From Eubacteriales bacterium (GTDB lineage: Bacteria > Bacillota > Clostridia > Oscillospirales > Acutalibacteraceae): a DNA stretch of 64,000 nt. The DNA lies in contig JAQXWS010000038.1 of the NCBI GenBank assembly GCA_029225565.1, positions 1 through 64,000 on the forward strand, written 5' to 3'. Shown piece after piece: positions 38,480 through 47,741 of this stretch. Position 1 is the first letter of the stretch. Each line of letters begins with the position of its first letter. A program made the translations under genes and the position numbers. Below the pieces are notes generated by a model. That model searched no databases, was not told the origin of the DNA, and was given only the letters and a program-made list of their open reading frames with translations.

Positions 38480-38890
38480 TTACCTTCTACTGTCCAAAAA
38501 GCTTTGGAGAATCATAACGGCGGATACGGCATCTACTGTTTCTTTTCTCTTTTTGCCGCGTACATTGTTGCTGCTAAGAACATTGTGTGCCATAACTGTG
38601 GTCAATCGCTCGTCTTGATACTCAATGGGAATATCAACAATTTTGGCAAGTTCCTCGCCTAAGCCCTTACATTCGTCACATCTGTAACCGTAGCTTCCGT
38701 CCATGTTCCTGGGCAAGCCGATAACAATGATTCCCGGCTGTTCTGTATTAATAATCTCAACAAGCTTTTTTATCAGCTTTGGTTGATAGCTTTCGCTAAT
38801 AACTGTATATGGAGAAGCAAGAATCTCCCGTACATCACAAAAAGCAACGCCTGTTCTTGCATCACCGTAATCAATAGACATTATCTTCAT
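38480..38890 (-). CDS. ruvX: putative pre-16S rRNA nuclease / Holliday junction resolvase YqgF
   Basis: MSIDYGDARTGVAFCD; IVIGLPRNMDGS; YQDERLTTV. Confidence 0.94.
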   Translation of the reverse strand: MKIMSIDYGDARTGVAFCDVREILASPYTVISESYQPKLIKKLVEIINTEQPGIIVIGLPRNMDGSYGYRCDECKGLGEELAKIVDIPIEYQDERLTTVMAHNVLSSNNVRGKKRKETVDAVSAVMILQSFLDSRR

Positions 38891-38937
38891 ATTACCTACA
38901 AAAGAACAGGAAAATCCTAAGACTTCCCTGTTCGAAA

Positions 38938-41412
38938 TTAATCCTCATTATCGTCGGAGTCAACATCGCCACCGGTACTATCCTCTTCGCCGGTATCAGA
39001 AGCTTTTGTGGTGGATTCCGGTGCAGAGGTAGTTGATTCTGCAGCCGTTGTGTCCGTGTTGTCATTGTCACCACCGGTTGTAGATTCTCCGGACTTTGTT
39101 GAACCGGTCTTATCAGTAGTGCTCTTATCCTTGTCTTTAGCTTTCTTTGTGGTTCTTTTGGCAACTGCGCCTCCAACACCTGTTACGGCGGCTTTACCCT
39201 TTGGTAAATTATTTTTATCAAACCAGCCGGTAGAGCCGTTATAGGATTTTCTTACCAGGCCGTCACATTCCGGGAACTCTCGCTTGTTAATTCCCTTGCG
39301 TTGGTAGATGCCATTGAGTACCTGATTCCACATTGTACCGGCAGGATTGGATGAGTAGTAGTAATGAATGGTCTTGTTATCATCATATCCATACCATACG
39401 CCGCACATATATTCGGGTGTACCGGCGATAAACCACTTGTCCTTGTTATCACTGGTGGTACCTGTTTTGCCAAAGCACTCCACTCCGCTAATCTTGAATG
39501 AGCGACCGGTACCCTGAGTACAAACAGTCTGCATCATTTTGTTCATCAGCCAACCGGTTTCCTCTGATACGGCGCTCTCCTTTGTTGACTCGGGTACTTT
39601 TTCTATCAGAACATTGCCCTGCGAGTCTTCTATCTTATAGTAGGAGTAGCCCTCATAATAGTATCCGCCGTTACCGTAAGCCTGATATGCGGTGGTCATC
39701 TCCAGAACTGTTACACCGTAAGTAACAGAACCGGTAGCCATAGGCGCCAGGTCACAGTCGTATGGCTCCAATGTGGAGATATGGAATCTGTTGGTAATAA
39801 AGTCAAAGGAATAGTCAATACCGATTTTGTCCAGGGTCTGTGCAGATATTGTATTCATAGAATGTGCAAGTCCGTATTGCAGTGACACAGTTCTGCCGGA
39901 ATACGAGCCACCGTCATTAGTCGGGAACGGCTTGCCGTTAATCTTTGTCAACGGAACATCCTTTACAGGTGATGTCCAAAAGATATCGGTATCGTCATCA
40001 TCCAGGCTCTTTTGTAATGCAGGGCCATATACGGAAATAGGCTTGATAGAAGAACCCGGCTGTCTTTTTGACTGCCATGCTCTGTTTAAGCCACGGTTGG
40101 CAGTCTTTTTGCCTGTACCGCCTACCATACCCAGGATTCTGCCCTTGTAGTCCATAACTACACAGGCACCCTGTACGGTATCATCAGGCATCTTTCTGCG
40201 ATTAACATATACATCCTCAATTGCATTCTGCACATCAAGGTCAACAGCCGTATAAATCTTGAGGCCTCCGCCGTAAATCATATTTCTGGCTTTCTTTGCA
40301 GAATAGCCGTTCTTTTGCAGGTCGGTAATAACTTGATCGATAACAAAATCGGTGTAGTAAGAATTAACCTTGTTTTTGGTACTCTTCTTGCTTGATGAGC
40401 TTACCTTGCTGCCCTTATAGTCCTTTGAATTGGTAAATACAAGCTTGTAATTAACTGCCTCGTCATATTCTGACTTAGTAATATAGCCCTGCTTATACAT
40501 CTTCAGCAGGATTCTTTCCTGCTTGGTTTTGTTATTCTCCGGATTCAACAAAGGGTCATAATAGGTAGGCTTTTGTGTTATACCGGCAAGTGTAGCACAC
40601 TCGGCAATGTTGAGGTCCTTTACATCTTTACCAAAATATGTCTCCGCAGCTGTTTTAACACCGTAGCATCCGTGGGACAAATATATGGTATTGAGATATG
40701 CCTCCATAATTTCATCCTTGGAGTAATGTTTTTCCAAATTCAACGCCGACAAAATTTCGTTAAACTTACGGACAAATGTAACATCATTTTGGTCTGTCAG
40801 ATTTTTTATGAGCTGCTGAGTGATGGTGGAGCCTCCCTGTCCGGCATTGGACGGCTTAACGATAACGCCTATTGTGCGTTTCCAGTCAACGCCGTGATGC
40901 TTTTCGAATCGCTCGTCCTCAATAGCCACAAACGCCTTGGACATATACTCGTTCATATCGCTGGCATCCAGCCAAATTCTGTTTTCTTCACCATGGAGGC
41001 GGGTAATCTCTACTAATTTTCCGTCATCGTCATAGGCATAAATAAATGAGGTTTGATTCTGGCTGGTTGCCTCATTCTTAAGGTCGAATACAGGATCACC
41101 GTGAACAACATTATAGCCATATACCGCCATTACGGAAACACACACTATACCAACAACGCCGCAGACCATAAGGATGCCTAACAGAACCTTGCCAAGACCG
41201 GCCAGAGCCTTTTCTGCCGGTGATTTCTGTTTCTTATGCTTAGGGGGCTGCTTGGCAGAACGCTTGTCCCTGGTTTTTTTTGTGTCATCCTTTGAGTATG
41301 TGTTATAGGATGACGGCAAAGTCTTTTCCTGCTTGTTCTTATCTTCGTTATAAACCTTTTGAGAGTTATTCATGAATGATTCCAAAAGATCATCGTAATC
41401 GTTAGATGCCAT
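38938..41412 (-). CDS. class A penicillin-binding protein (PBP1A-like)
   Basis: Transglycosylase EDERFEKHHGVDWKR, GGSTITQQL; transpeptidase PGSSIKP, SMN, GKTGTT; S/T/D-rich tail. Confidence 0.95.
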   Translation of the reverse strand: MASNDYDDLLESFMNNSQKVYNEDKNKQEKTLPSSYNTYSKDDTKKTRDKRSAKQPPKHKKQKSPAEKALAGLGKVLLGILMVCGVVGIVCVSVMAVYGYNVVHGDPVFDLKNEATSQNQTSFIYAYDDDGKLVEITRLHGEENRIWLDASDMNEYMSKAFVAIEDERFEKHHGVDWKRTIGVIVKPSNAGQGGSTITQQLIKNLTDQNDVTFVRKFNEILSALNLEKHYSKDEIMEAYLNTIYLSHGCYGVKTAAETYFGKDVKDLNIAECATLAGITQKPTYYDPLLNPENNKTKQERILLKMYKQGYITKSEYDEAVNYKLVFTNSKDYKGSKVSSSSKKSTKNKVNSYYTDFVIDQVITDLQKNGYSAKKARNMIYGGGLKIYTAVDLDVQNAIEDVYVNRRKMPDDTVQGACVVMDYKGRILGMVGGTGKKTANRGLNRAWQSKRQPGSSIKPISVYGPALQKSLDDDDTDIFWTSPVKDVPLTKINGKPFPTNDGGSYSGRTVSLQYGLAHSMNTISAQTLDKIGIDYSFDFITNRFHISTLEPYDCDLAPMATGSVTYGVTVLEMTTAYQAYGNGGYYYEGYSYYKIEDSQGNVLIEKVPESTKESAVSEETGWLMNKMMQTVCTQGTGRSFKISGVECFGKTGTTSDNKDKWFIAGTPEYMCGVWYGYDDNKTIHYYYSSNPAGTMWNQVLNGIYQRKGINKREFPECDGLVRKSYNGSTGWFDKNNLPKGKAAVTGVGGAVAKRTTKKAKDKDKSTTDKTGSTKSGESTTGGDNDNTDTTAAESTTSAPESTTKASDTGEEDSTGGDVDSDDNED

Positions 41413-41487
41413 GAATATTCCTCCTTAAAAACAATATCACATGTATTATATATTATATTGCCAAAAAAATAAAGTTAATTTTGTAAA

Positions 41488-42411
41488 TTATTTGCTTTTA
41501 TTACTGTTGTCAAGCTTACGGGCGCGTTTTCTGTTCATTTGTGTTGTGCTGATTTTTATATTAACATTGTCGTATGTTTTTTTCGCTCTGACAAACGCCC
41601 AATATGTCTTTTTGCATTTAGGACATTTAACCGCGCCCTTGAATGTGTTGTTAAAAAATTTGAATTTATCCACTCTGTCGGTAATACAACCACAGTCAGG
41701 ACACTTAATTTCTACTTTATCCAAATCAAAGTATTCGTTCTTTGGCTCGTTGATATAGTATGGCTTAAACATCAGGCGCTCAAAAAAGCGGCTATCACAC
41801 TCCACCACAAAATTGTCAAAGCTTTTGGCGTCAAACACTTTCTTTAGGCATTCTGCGGTAACATAGCAATCCTCCAATGCCCTGTGCAGGACTTGATTGC
41901 TAATATCAATATCCATCATCTCGGCACATTTGCTCAGAGCTATTTGATTACCGCCCGGATTGTCCAAAAAAGACATACAATACTTTTGGGCATCGCAATA
42001 ACGCTTAATGAAGCCGACATTCATATTACCGTAAGCGTAAAAATAGTTGTCGGTAAGGACATACAAATCCGAATTACTCCAGCTTAGGAACACGCTGTTG
42101 TCCCCATCGCTCCAGCGGGCAAAATCACTGATAGCCTGCTTAAATGAAATACCGTTCTCCTTAATTTCATCATTGGTAATATTGGTAAGATTTTTGCACC
42201 TGTTGGACAATTTTTTGAATCCGTCTGGTTTTACAAGCTGCTTGAATGTATCTACGATGTTCAAATTCTTGTCCAACTTGATAGCGCCAATCTCTATTAT
42301 GTCATTTGTAAATTTTTTTGCTGCATAATTGTATGCATTATTCCACTCAAAGTCTAAAACAATGTAATTCATTATATCTCCAAACGAAAAAAATAACCTT
42401 GCATAACGCAA
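41488..42411 (-). CDS. 3'-5' exonuclease (DEDDh, KapD-like) with C-terminal Zn-binding segment
   Basis: VLDFEWNNA, EIGAIKLD, HRALEDCYVTAECL; CPDCGC...CPKCKK. Confidence 0.85.
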   Translation of the reverse strand: MRYARLFFSFGDIMNYIVLDFEWNNAYNYAAKKFTNDIIEIGAIKLDKNLNIVDTFKQLVKPDGFKKLSNRCKNLTNITNDEIKENGISFKQAISDFARWSDGDNSVFLSWSNSDLYVLTDNYFYAYGNMNVGFIKRYCDAQKYCMSFLDNPGGNQIALSKCAEMMDIDISNQVLHRALEDCYVTAECLKKVFDAKSFDNFVVECDSRFFERLMFKPYYINEPKNEYFDLDKVEIKCPDCGCITDRVDKFKFFNNTFKGAVKCPKCKKTYWAFVRAKKTYDNVNIKISTTQMNRKRARKLDNSNKSK

Positions 42412-42427
42412 GGTTATTGCTCAATTG

Positions 42428-42676
42428 TTATACAAACAAGAAAACCAAAAACGCTGCAAGTACAATTACAAAAAACAGCACAATAAGCCACTTTGTAATG
42501 CGCTCAAGCTTCTTTTCGTTAGTCATACCCTTCGACTTGCCGCCGTATGAATCGGAGCTACCACCGATTACTCCAGAAAGGTTGGAAGAACGACCCTCCT
42601 GAAGAAGTACAACGATTGTTATAATAACAGATGCCAAAATAAGCACTGCGCCAAATACATAATGATACCAGAGCAT
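42428..42676 (-). CDS. secG: preprotein translocase subunit SecG
   Basis: VVLLQEGRSSNLSGVIGGSSDSYGGKSKG. Confidence 0.93.
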   Translation of the reverse strand: MLWYHYVFGAVLILASVIITIVVLLQEGRSSNLSGVIGGSSDSYGGKSKGMTNEKKLERITKWLIVLFFVIVLAAFLVFLFV

Positions 42677-42749
42677 AATTATACCTCCATAAGATTTTAA
42701 CTACTGCATTATAGCATAACAAATACCATATTGCAAGCATTTTTTATTT

Positions 42750-44987
42750 TTAGAACGAAATTTGGTCGGAGTTATCTGCAGGACCCGGTACCGCACCGGC
42801 GGCCGGCAAATTCTTGGCTCTGAATCTCCAGGCTTTGTCGAACTCCCCTTCTCTGTAAAAATGCATGGAATCCAAGTGCTGATTTTTCTTTAGGGTCATA
42901 ACAGATACGCCTATAGTATCCTTTGTTGTCTTTGAATTAAGGGCGCCGGTATGAACCAACAACATTCTGCCTCCGGTTGATGTAAACACAATCTCGCAAT
43001 CCTCCTCAATATACTTCATTCCTGCCAAAGGACACTTGTTGGAATAAGCCTTGAGTAATTTCTTACGATTAGTTTTTGTTTGGTATGCAGAAATATCAAC
43101 CTTTGCAACCTTTCCGTTTTCAAAAGCAAAAATCATATATCCCTTGTACTCGCGTATTACGCACATATAAACCGTCTTTTCGTCAGGTTCCATTTCAAGC
43201 TTTGAGGCTACATAGATGCCCAGCTGTGATGCTTTTCCGTCTGCAAAATCGTCAATTTTTGCCTTATAGACCTGTGCTTTGTTGGTGAATACAAGAAGCT
43301 CGTCCCTGTTTGAACACTCGAATACACGCTCGACAGAGTCGCCTTCCTTAACCTTTTGTTCGCCGGACATACGAAGATTTGCCGTTCTTATCTTATTGAG
43401 GTATCCCTCTTTGGTAAAGAACAGCGTCACGGGATAATCCTCGGCAACCTGCTCAACAGAAGCATCAAATTCCTCAACCTCATAGAGCACCTGTGATTTT
43501 CTTTGGCCCGAGTACTTGTCGGCAACAGCCTCAAGCTCCTTGACAATAATCTTTTTTTGCTTATTTTTGCTGGCAAGAATACCGTCAAGCTCTTCAATAT
43601 CCTTAATTAAATCCTCAATATCCTTTGTCCTTTTTAGGATATATTCCCTATTGAGGTGGCGCAGCTTGATTTCTGCAACATACTCTGCCTGCACCTTGTC
43701 AATTCCGAAGCCAATCATCAAATTGGGCACAACGTCGGCCTCCGCATCTGTGTTGCGTATAATCTTGATTGCCTTGTCGATATCCAGCAAAATTTTTTCA
43801 AGACCCTGGAGCAAATGCAGTTTTTCTGCCTTTTTATTCCTGGTAAACTCAGTTCTGCGACGAACGCACTCAAGACGAAACGCAATCCATTCCTTGAGAA
43901 TATCGCCAACTCCGAGCACCTTTGGATAACCGTTGATAAGAACATTAAAGTTGCAGGAAAAGCTGTCCTCAAGAGGCGTCATCTTGTACAACTTAGTCAT
44001 CAGCTTGTCAGGGTCGGTACCCCGCTTTAGGTCAAGGGTTATGCGAAGACCCTTCAGGTCGGTTTCGTCACGAAGGTCGGACAATTCCTTAACCTTGTTT
44101 GCTTTAACCAGTTCAACTATCTTGTCGATAATCGCCTCGGATGTTGTGGTGGGCGGAATTTCCGTTATGTCAATACAGTTATACTTTTTGTCGTAGGTGT
44201 ACTTTGCACGCACCTTAACAGAGCCGCGGCCTGTTTGGTATATCCTATCCAATTCCTCTTTGTTGTACACAATCATACCGCCGCCAACAAAGTCCGGAGC
44301 AATCAGGGTTTCGCTGACATCGTGGCCAGGATTCTTGATTAATGATATGGTTGTATCGCATATCTCCCGCAGATTAAAAGACGCTATAGATGAAGCCATG
44401 CCGGCCGCAATACCTGTAGTTACATTGCACAGAATTGACGGGAATGTAACCGGCAGCAGCTTTGGCTCCTTGAGGGTATTGTCATAGTTGTCAACAAAAT
44501 CCACAGTATCCTTGTTGATGTCCTCAAACAATTCCTTTGCAATAGGTGCAAGCTTTGCCTCTGTATAACGGGAAGCAGCGTATGCCATATTTCTTGAATA
44601 AGCTTTGCCGAAATTACCCTTTGACTCAACATAGGGATACAGCAGGCTCTCATTACCTCGTGACAAACGCACCATTGTCTCGTATATTGAAGCGTCGCCG
44701 TGTGGGTTAAGCTGCATAGTTCTGCCTACGATATTGGCACTCTTTATTGTGCCGGAATTAAGCAGTCCCATAGTGTACATAGTGTACAGCAGCTTGCGGT
44801 GTGACGGCTTTAGTCCGTCAATCTCGGGAATAGCACGGGACAAAATAACGCTCATTGCGTAAGGCATAAAATTGGATTTTAATGTCTCTACAATAGGCTC
44901 GTCCTTGATGGTGCCGGCGCCCTGAATATGGACATTATCTGCCAAGGAATTCACAAATTCTTCATCAGCTTTTTTTCTTTTTGCCAT
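42750..44987 (-). CDS. parC: DNA topoisomerase IV/gyrase subunit A-like protein
   Basis: ILSRAIPEIDGLKPSHRKLLYTM; HGDASIYETMVRL; AASRYTEAKL (catalytic Tyr). Confidence 0.88.
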   Translation of the reverse strand: MAKRKKADEEFVNSLADNVHIQGAGTIKDEPIVETLKSNFMPYAMSVILSRAIPEIDGLKPSHRKLLYTMYTMGLLNSGTIKSANIVGRTMQLNPHGDASIYETMVRLSRGNESLLYPYVESKGNFGKAYSRNMAYAASRYTEAKLAPIAKELFEDINKDTVDFVDNYDNTLKEPKLLPVTFPSILCNVTTGIAAGMASSIASFNLREICDTTISLIKNPGHDVSETLIAPDFVGGGMIVYNKEELDRIYQTGRGSVKVRAKYTYDKKYNCIDITEIPPTTTSEAIIDKIVELVKANKVKELSDLRDETDLKGLRITLDLKRGTDPDKLMTKLYKMTPLEDSFSCNFNVLINGYPKVLGVGDILKEWIAFRLECVRRRTEFTRNKKAEKLHLLQGLEKILLDIDKAIKIIRNTDAEADVVPNLMIGFGIDKVQAEYVAEIKLRHLNREYILKRTKDIEDLIKDIEELDGILASKNKQKKIIVKELEAVADKYSGQRKSQVLYEVEEFDASVEQVAEDYPVTLFFTKEGYLNKIRTANLRMSGEQKVKEGDSVERVFECSNRDELLVFTNKAQVYKAKIDDFADGKASQLGIYVASKLEMEPDEKTVYMCVIREYKGYMIFAFENGKVAKVDISAYQTKTNRKKLLKAYSNKCPLAGMKYIEEDCEIVFTSTGGRMLLVHTGALNSKTTKDTIGVSVMTLKKNQHLDSMHFYREGEFDKAWRFRAKNLPAAGAVPGPADNSDQISF

Positions 44988-45004
44988 AAATCAAAGCACC
45001 TCCT

Positions 45005-46987
45005 TTAGCTGACATCTGCAACATCAATATATAGATGTCCGTAGTCGGAAATATACTCTTTTCTGCCCTCCAGGTCGTTGCCCATAATCATATCGAACAT
45101 TTGGGATGCATACTCTCCGTCACTGGGAGTAACCTTAATCAGGCGTCGAGTAGCAGGATTCATTGTGGTCAGTGACATCATCTCAGCCTCGTTTTCGCCA
45201 AGACCCTTGGAGCGCTGAACGGTGTATTTTTTGTCGCCTATTTCTGCCCGTATATCGTCCATTTCCTGCTCGTTGTAGGCAAAATATGTTTGGTTGTTAC
45301 AGGTAACCTCGTACAACGGCGATTCTGCAATAAACACCTTGCCTGCCTCTATCAGCTTTGGCATAAGGCGATAAATCATTGTGAGAATGAGACACCTGAT
45401 ATGAAATCCGTCAACATCTGCATCGGTACATATCATAATCTTGTTCCATCTAAGAGAATCCATATCGAACATGGACACGTCCTTTGCGGCCTTACTCTTT
45501 ACCTCGACACCGCAGCCGAGCACCTTGATGAGGTCGGTAATAATCTCGGACTTAAATATTCTGTCGTAGTCGGTTTTAAGGCAATTGAGCACCTTGCCGC
45601 GCACCGGCATAAGCGCCTGAAAATTAGCGTCCCTGGCTTGCTTACAAGCACCGAGAGCCGAATCGCCCTCTACGATAAAAATTTCTCTCTCTGCAACATC
45701 CTTTGAGCGACAGTCAACAAATTTTTCTATTCTGTTGGTCATATCTACCTTGGATTGGAGAGTTGTCTTTAGGTTTTTGCGTGTCTTTTCCGCCTTGACA
45801 CGGGAGCGCATATTGATAATAATTTGGTCAGCAATTTTGTCTGCATCCATCTTATTCTCAATAAAATATACCTCCAACTGCTTGCGGAAAAAGTCCGTCA
45901 TAGCATCCTGAATAAACTTGTTTGTAATTGCTTTTTTTGTCTGGTTTTCGTAGGAGGTTTGGGTGGAAAAAGAAGACACAACAAATATTACACATTCCTC
46001 AATATCCTGAATATTGATTTGTGTATCTGTTTTGTTGTACTTATTGTTTGCTTTCAGGTAGGCATTGATTTGGTTAACAAACGCGCTCTTGAAAGCCTTT
46101 TCCGGTGCTCCTCCGTGCTCAAGAAAACTGGAGTTGTGATAATATTCTTTAACCTGAGTGTCCAGAGAAAAGCAAAGAGAAGCCTTGATTTTCAGCTTGT
46201 AGTCATTAAGGTCCTCTCTGTCCCTGCCCACTCGCTCACATTCCCAATACTGAGGCGTGGTAAATGCCTTTGTTCCTGCCAAATCCGATACATAATCCTT
46301 AATACCGTTTTCGTACAGGTACTCTGTAGTCTCAAACTGTGAGGCAGTAACCTGATTTTTAAACACAAAAGTAATGCCGTCGTTGACAATAGCCTGTCTC
46401 TTAATAGTTTCCTTAAAATAATCTACAGGCACATTAATGTCGGTAAAAACCTTAAGGTCTGGCTTCCACTTGATTCTGGTGCCGGTGTCGCCTCGTTTTT
46501 TGTACTCCTCTTTTTCAAGTCCGCCGATATTTTCGCCGTGCTCAAAGTGAAGTCTGTATCTGTAACCATTGGACTTTATCTCTGCGTCCATATACTCGGA
46601 GGCGTACTGGGTTGCACACAAGCCCAGACCGTTAAGGCCCAAAGAAAACTCGTAATTGTCTCCGCCGTTGTCATACTTACCGCCGGCATAAAGCTCGCAG
46701 AACAAAAGCTCCCAGTTGTACTTGTCCTCATTTTTGTTATAATCCACCGGTATTCCACGGCCGAAATCCTGCACCTCAACAGAGCCGTCAAGGAACTTTG
46801 TGACAATAATTTTTTTGCCATAGCCCTCTCTGGCCTCGTCAATTGAGTTGGACATAATCTCAAATATAGAATGCTCACAGCCCTCTATTCCATCAGAGCC
46901 AAAAATAACAGCAGGTCTCTTTCGTACTCTATCTGCACCCTTTAGGGATTTGATACTTTCGTTGCCATATTCTTGCTTCTTTGCCAA
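45005..46987 (-). CDS. parE: DNA topoisomerase IV/gyrase subunit B-like protein, probable TTG start
   Basis: VRKRPAVIFGSDG, GRGIPVDYN, EGDSALGACKQARD, TOPRIM; TTG with GGAGGG upstream at about 46987. Confidence 0.88.
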   Translation of the reverse strand: MAKKQEYGNESIKSLKGADRVRKRPAVIFGSDGIEGCEHSIFEIMSNSIDEAREGYGKKIIVTKFLDGSVEVQDFGRGIPVDYNKNEDKYNWELLFCELYAGGKYDNGGDNYEFSLGLNGLGLCATQYASEYMDAEIKSNGYRYRLHFEHGENIGGLEKEEYKKRGDTGTRIKWKPDLKVFTDINVPVDYFKETIKRQAIVNDGITFVFKNQVTASQFETTEYLYENGIKDYVSDLAGTKAFTTPQYWECERVGRDREDLNDYKLKIKASLCFSLDTQVKEYYHNSSFLEHGGAPEKAFKSAFVNQINAYLKANNKYNKTDTQINIQDIEECVIFVVSSFSTQTSYENQTKKAITNKFIQDAMTDFFRKQLEVYFIENKMDADKIADQIIINMRSRVKAEKTRKNLKTTLQSKVDMTNRIEKFVDCRSKDVAEREIFIVEGDSALGACKQARDANFQALMPVRGKVLNCLKTDYDRIFKSEIITDLIKVLGCGVEVKSKAAKDVSMFDMDSLRWNKIMICTDADVDGFHIRCLILTMIYRLMPKLIEAGKVFIAESPLYEVTCNNQTYFAYNEQEMDDIRAEIGDKKYTVQRSKGLGENEAEMMSLTTMNPATRRLIKVTPSDGEYASQMFDMIMGNDLEGRKEYISDYGHLYIDVADVS

Positions 46988-47205
46988 TAATATCCCTCCA
47001 AAACAAGTATGCATATTCCAAATCATTATACAATATATTGTATATCAATGTCAAGAGAATACAATATAGAAAGTTATTTTACATTTTAATTACATAATTG
47101 ATTATATCCACTTATTCCGCCCTTTCTCAGGGTTTTAACAATTCTACAAAAAAACACTTGCATTTTTTATAATAATTTGATATAGTATATGCGTTGCAAA
47201 TACAT

Positions 47206-47281
47206 AGGGGTATAGCTCAGTTGGTAGAGCAGCGGTCTCCAAAACCGCGTGCCGAGGGTTCAAGTCCTTCTGCCCCTGCCA
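47206..47281 (+). tRNA. tRNA-Trp (anticodon CCA), CCA encoded
   Basis: AGGGGTATAGCTCAGTTGGTAGAGCAGCGGTCTCCAAAACCGCGTGCCGAGGGTTCAAGTCCTTCTGCCCCTGCCA. Confidence 0.95.
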
Positions 47282-47289
47282 AAAAGAGA

Positions 47290-47318
47290 AAGCACCGATT
47301 CAGTCGGTGCTTTTTCTT
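47290..47318 (+). terminator. terminator AAAGCACCGA-ttcag-TCGGTGCTTT, copy 1
   Basis: stem-loop plus T tract after tRNA-Trp; near-identical copy at about 47506-47532. Confidence 0.8.
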
Positions 47319-47410
47319 TTTCGATTGTGTAAATAGGCTTAAACGCTCGGCACGCGCGTGCCGGGCATCGTCGCCGAGCGCTGCCGGTGGCAGATGCAGC
47401 GAGGCGAGGA

Positions 47411-47502
47411 TGGCGCAGCGGTCAAAATTTGTCGGCGCCCCAAGCCGTAACAAATTTTGGGAACCGCAAGAGGGCATAATCAAATCCTTCTGCCCCTGCC
47501 AA
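47411..47502 (+). pseudogene. tRNA-Trp 3'-half remnant with hairpin-expanded anticodon loop
   Basis: GCGCAGCGGTC...GGGAACCGCAAGAGGGCATAATCAAATCCTTCTGCCCCTGCC aligns to tRNA-Trp GAGCAGCGGTCTCCAAAACCGC...TCAAGTCCTTCTGCCCCTGCC. Confidence 0.6.
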
Positions 47503-47505
47503 AAA

Positions 47506-47532
47506 AAGCACCGATTCAGTCGGTGCTTTTTT
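47506..47532 (+). terminator. terminator AAAGCACCGA-ttcag-TCGGTGCTTT, copy 2
   Basis: duplicate of the tRNA-Trp terminator after the tRNA remnant. Confidence 0.75.
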
Positions 47533-47741
47533 CAATATAGTCTTGTAATATTGTCACAAAATCAACTCCCTTGCAGTACCACAACATACCACAAGGCAAC
47601 TAATAAGTCCAGACCAAATATTAAATAAAATAAAATCAAAGTGTCATTTTTTACACTATGTCCATTGTATTTTCTATTTCTATTGAATTAACTTAACCAT
47701 AATGATAAAATAATATCATAAATTAATTTCGGAGAAATATT

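Noticed and set aside
41441-42328. Plus-strand ORFs opposite the 3'-5' exonuclease gene
   Set aside because: Antisense shadow ORFs with no motif support.
47194-47628. 144-aa plus-strand ORF and 88-aa minus-strand ORF across tRNA-Trp
   Set aside because: They overlap the tRNA gene, its terminator and the tRNA remnant; translation is an artefact of structured RNA/GC-rich DNA.
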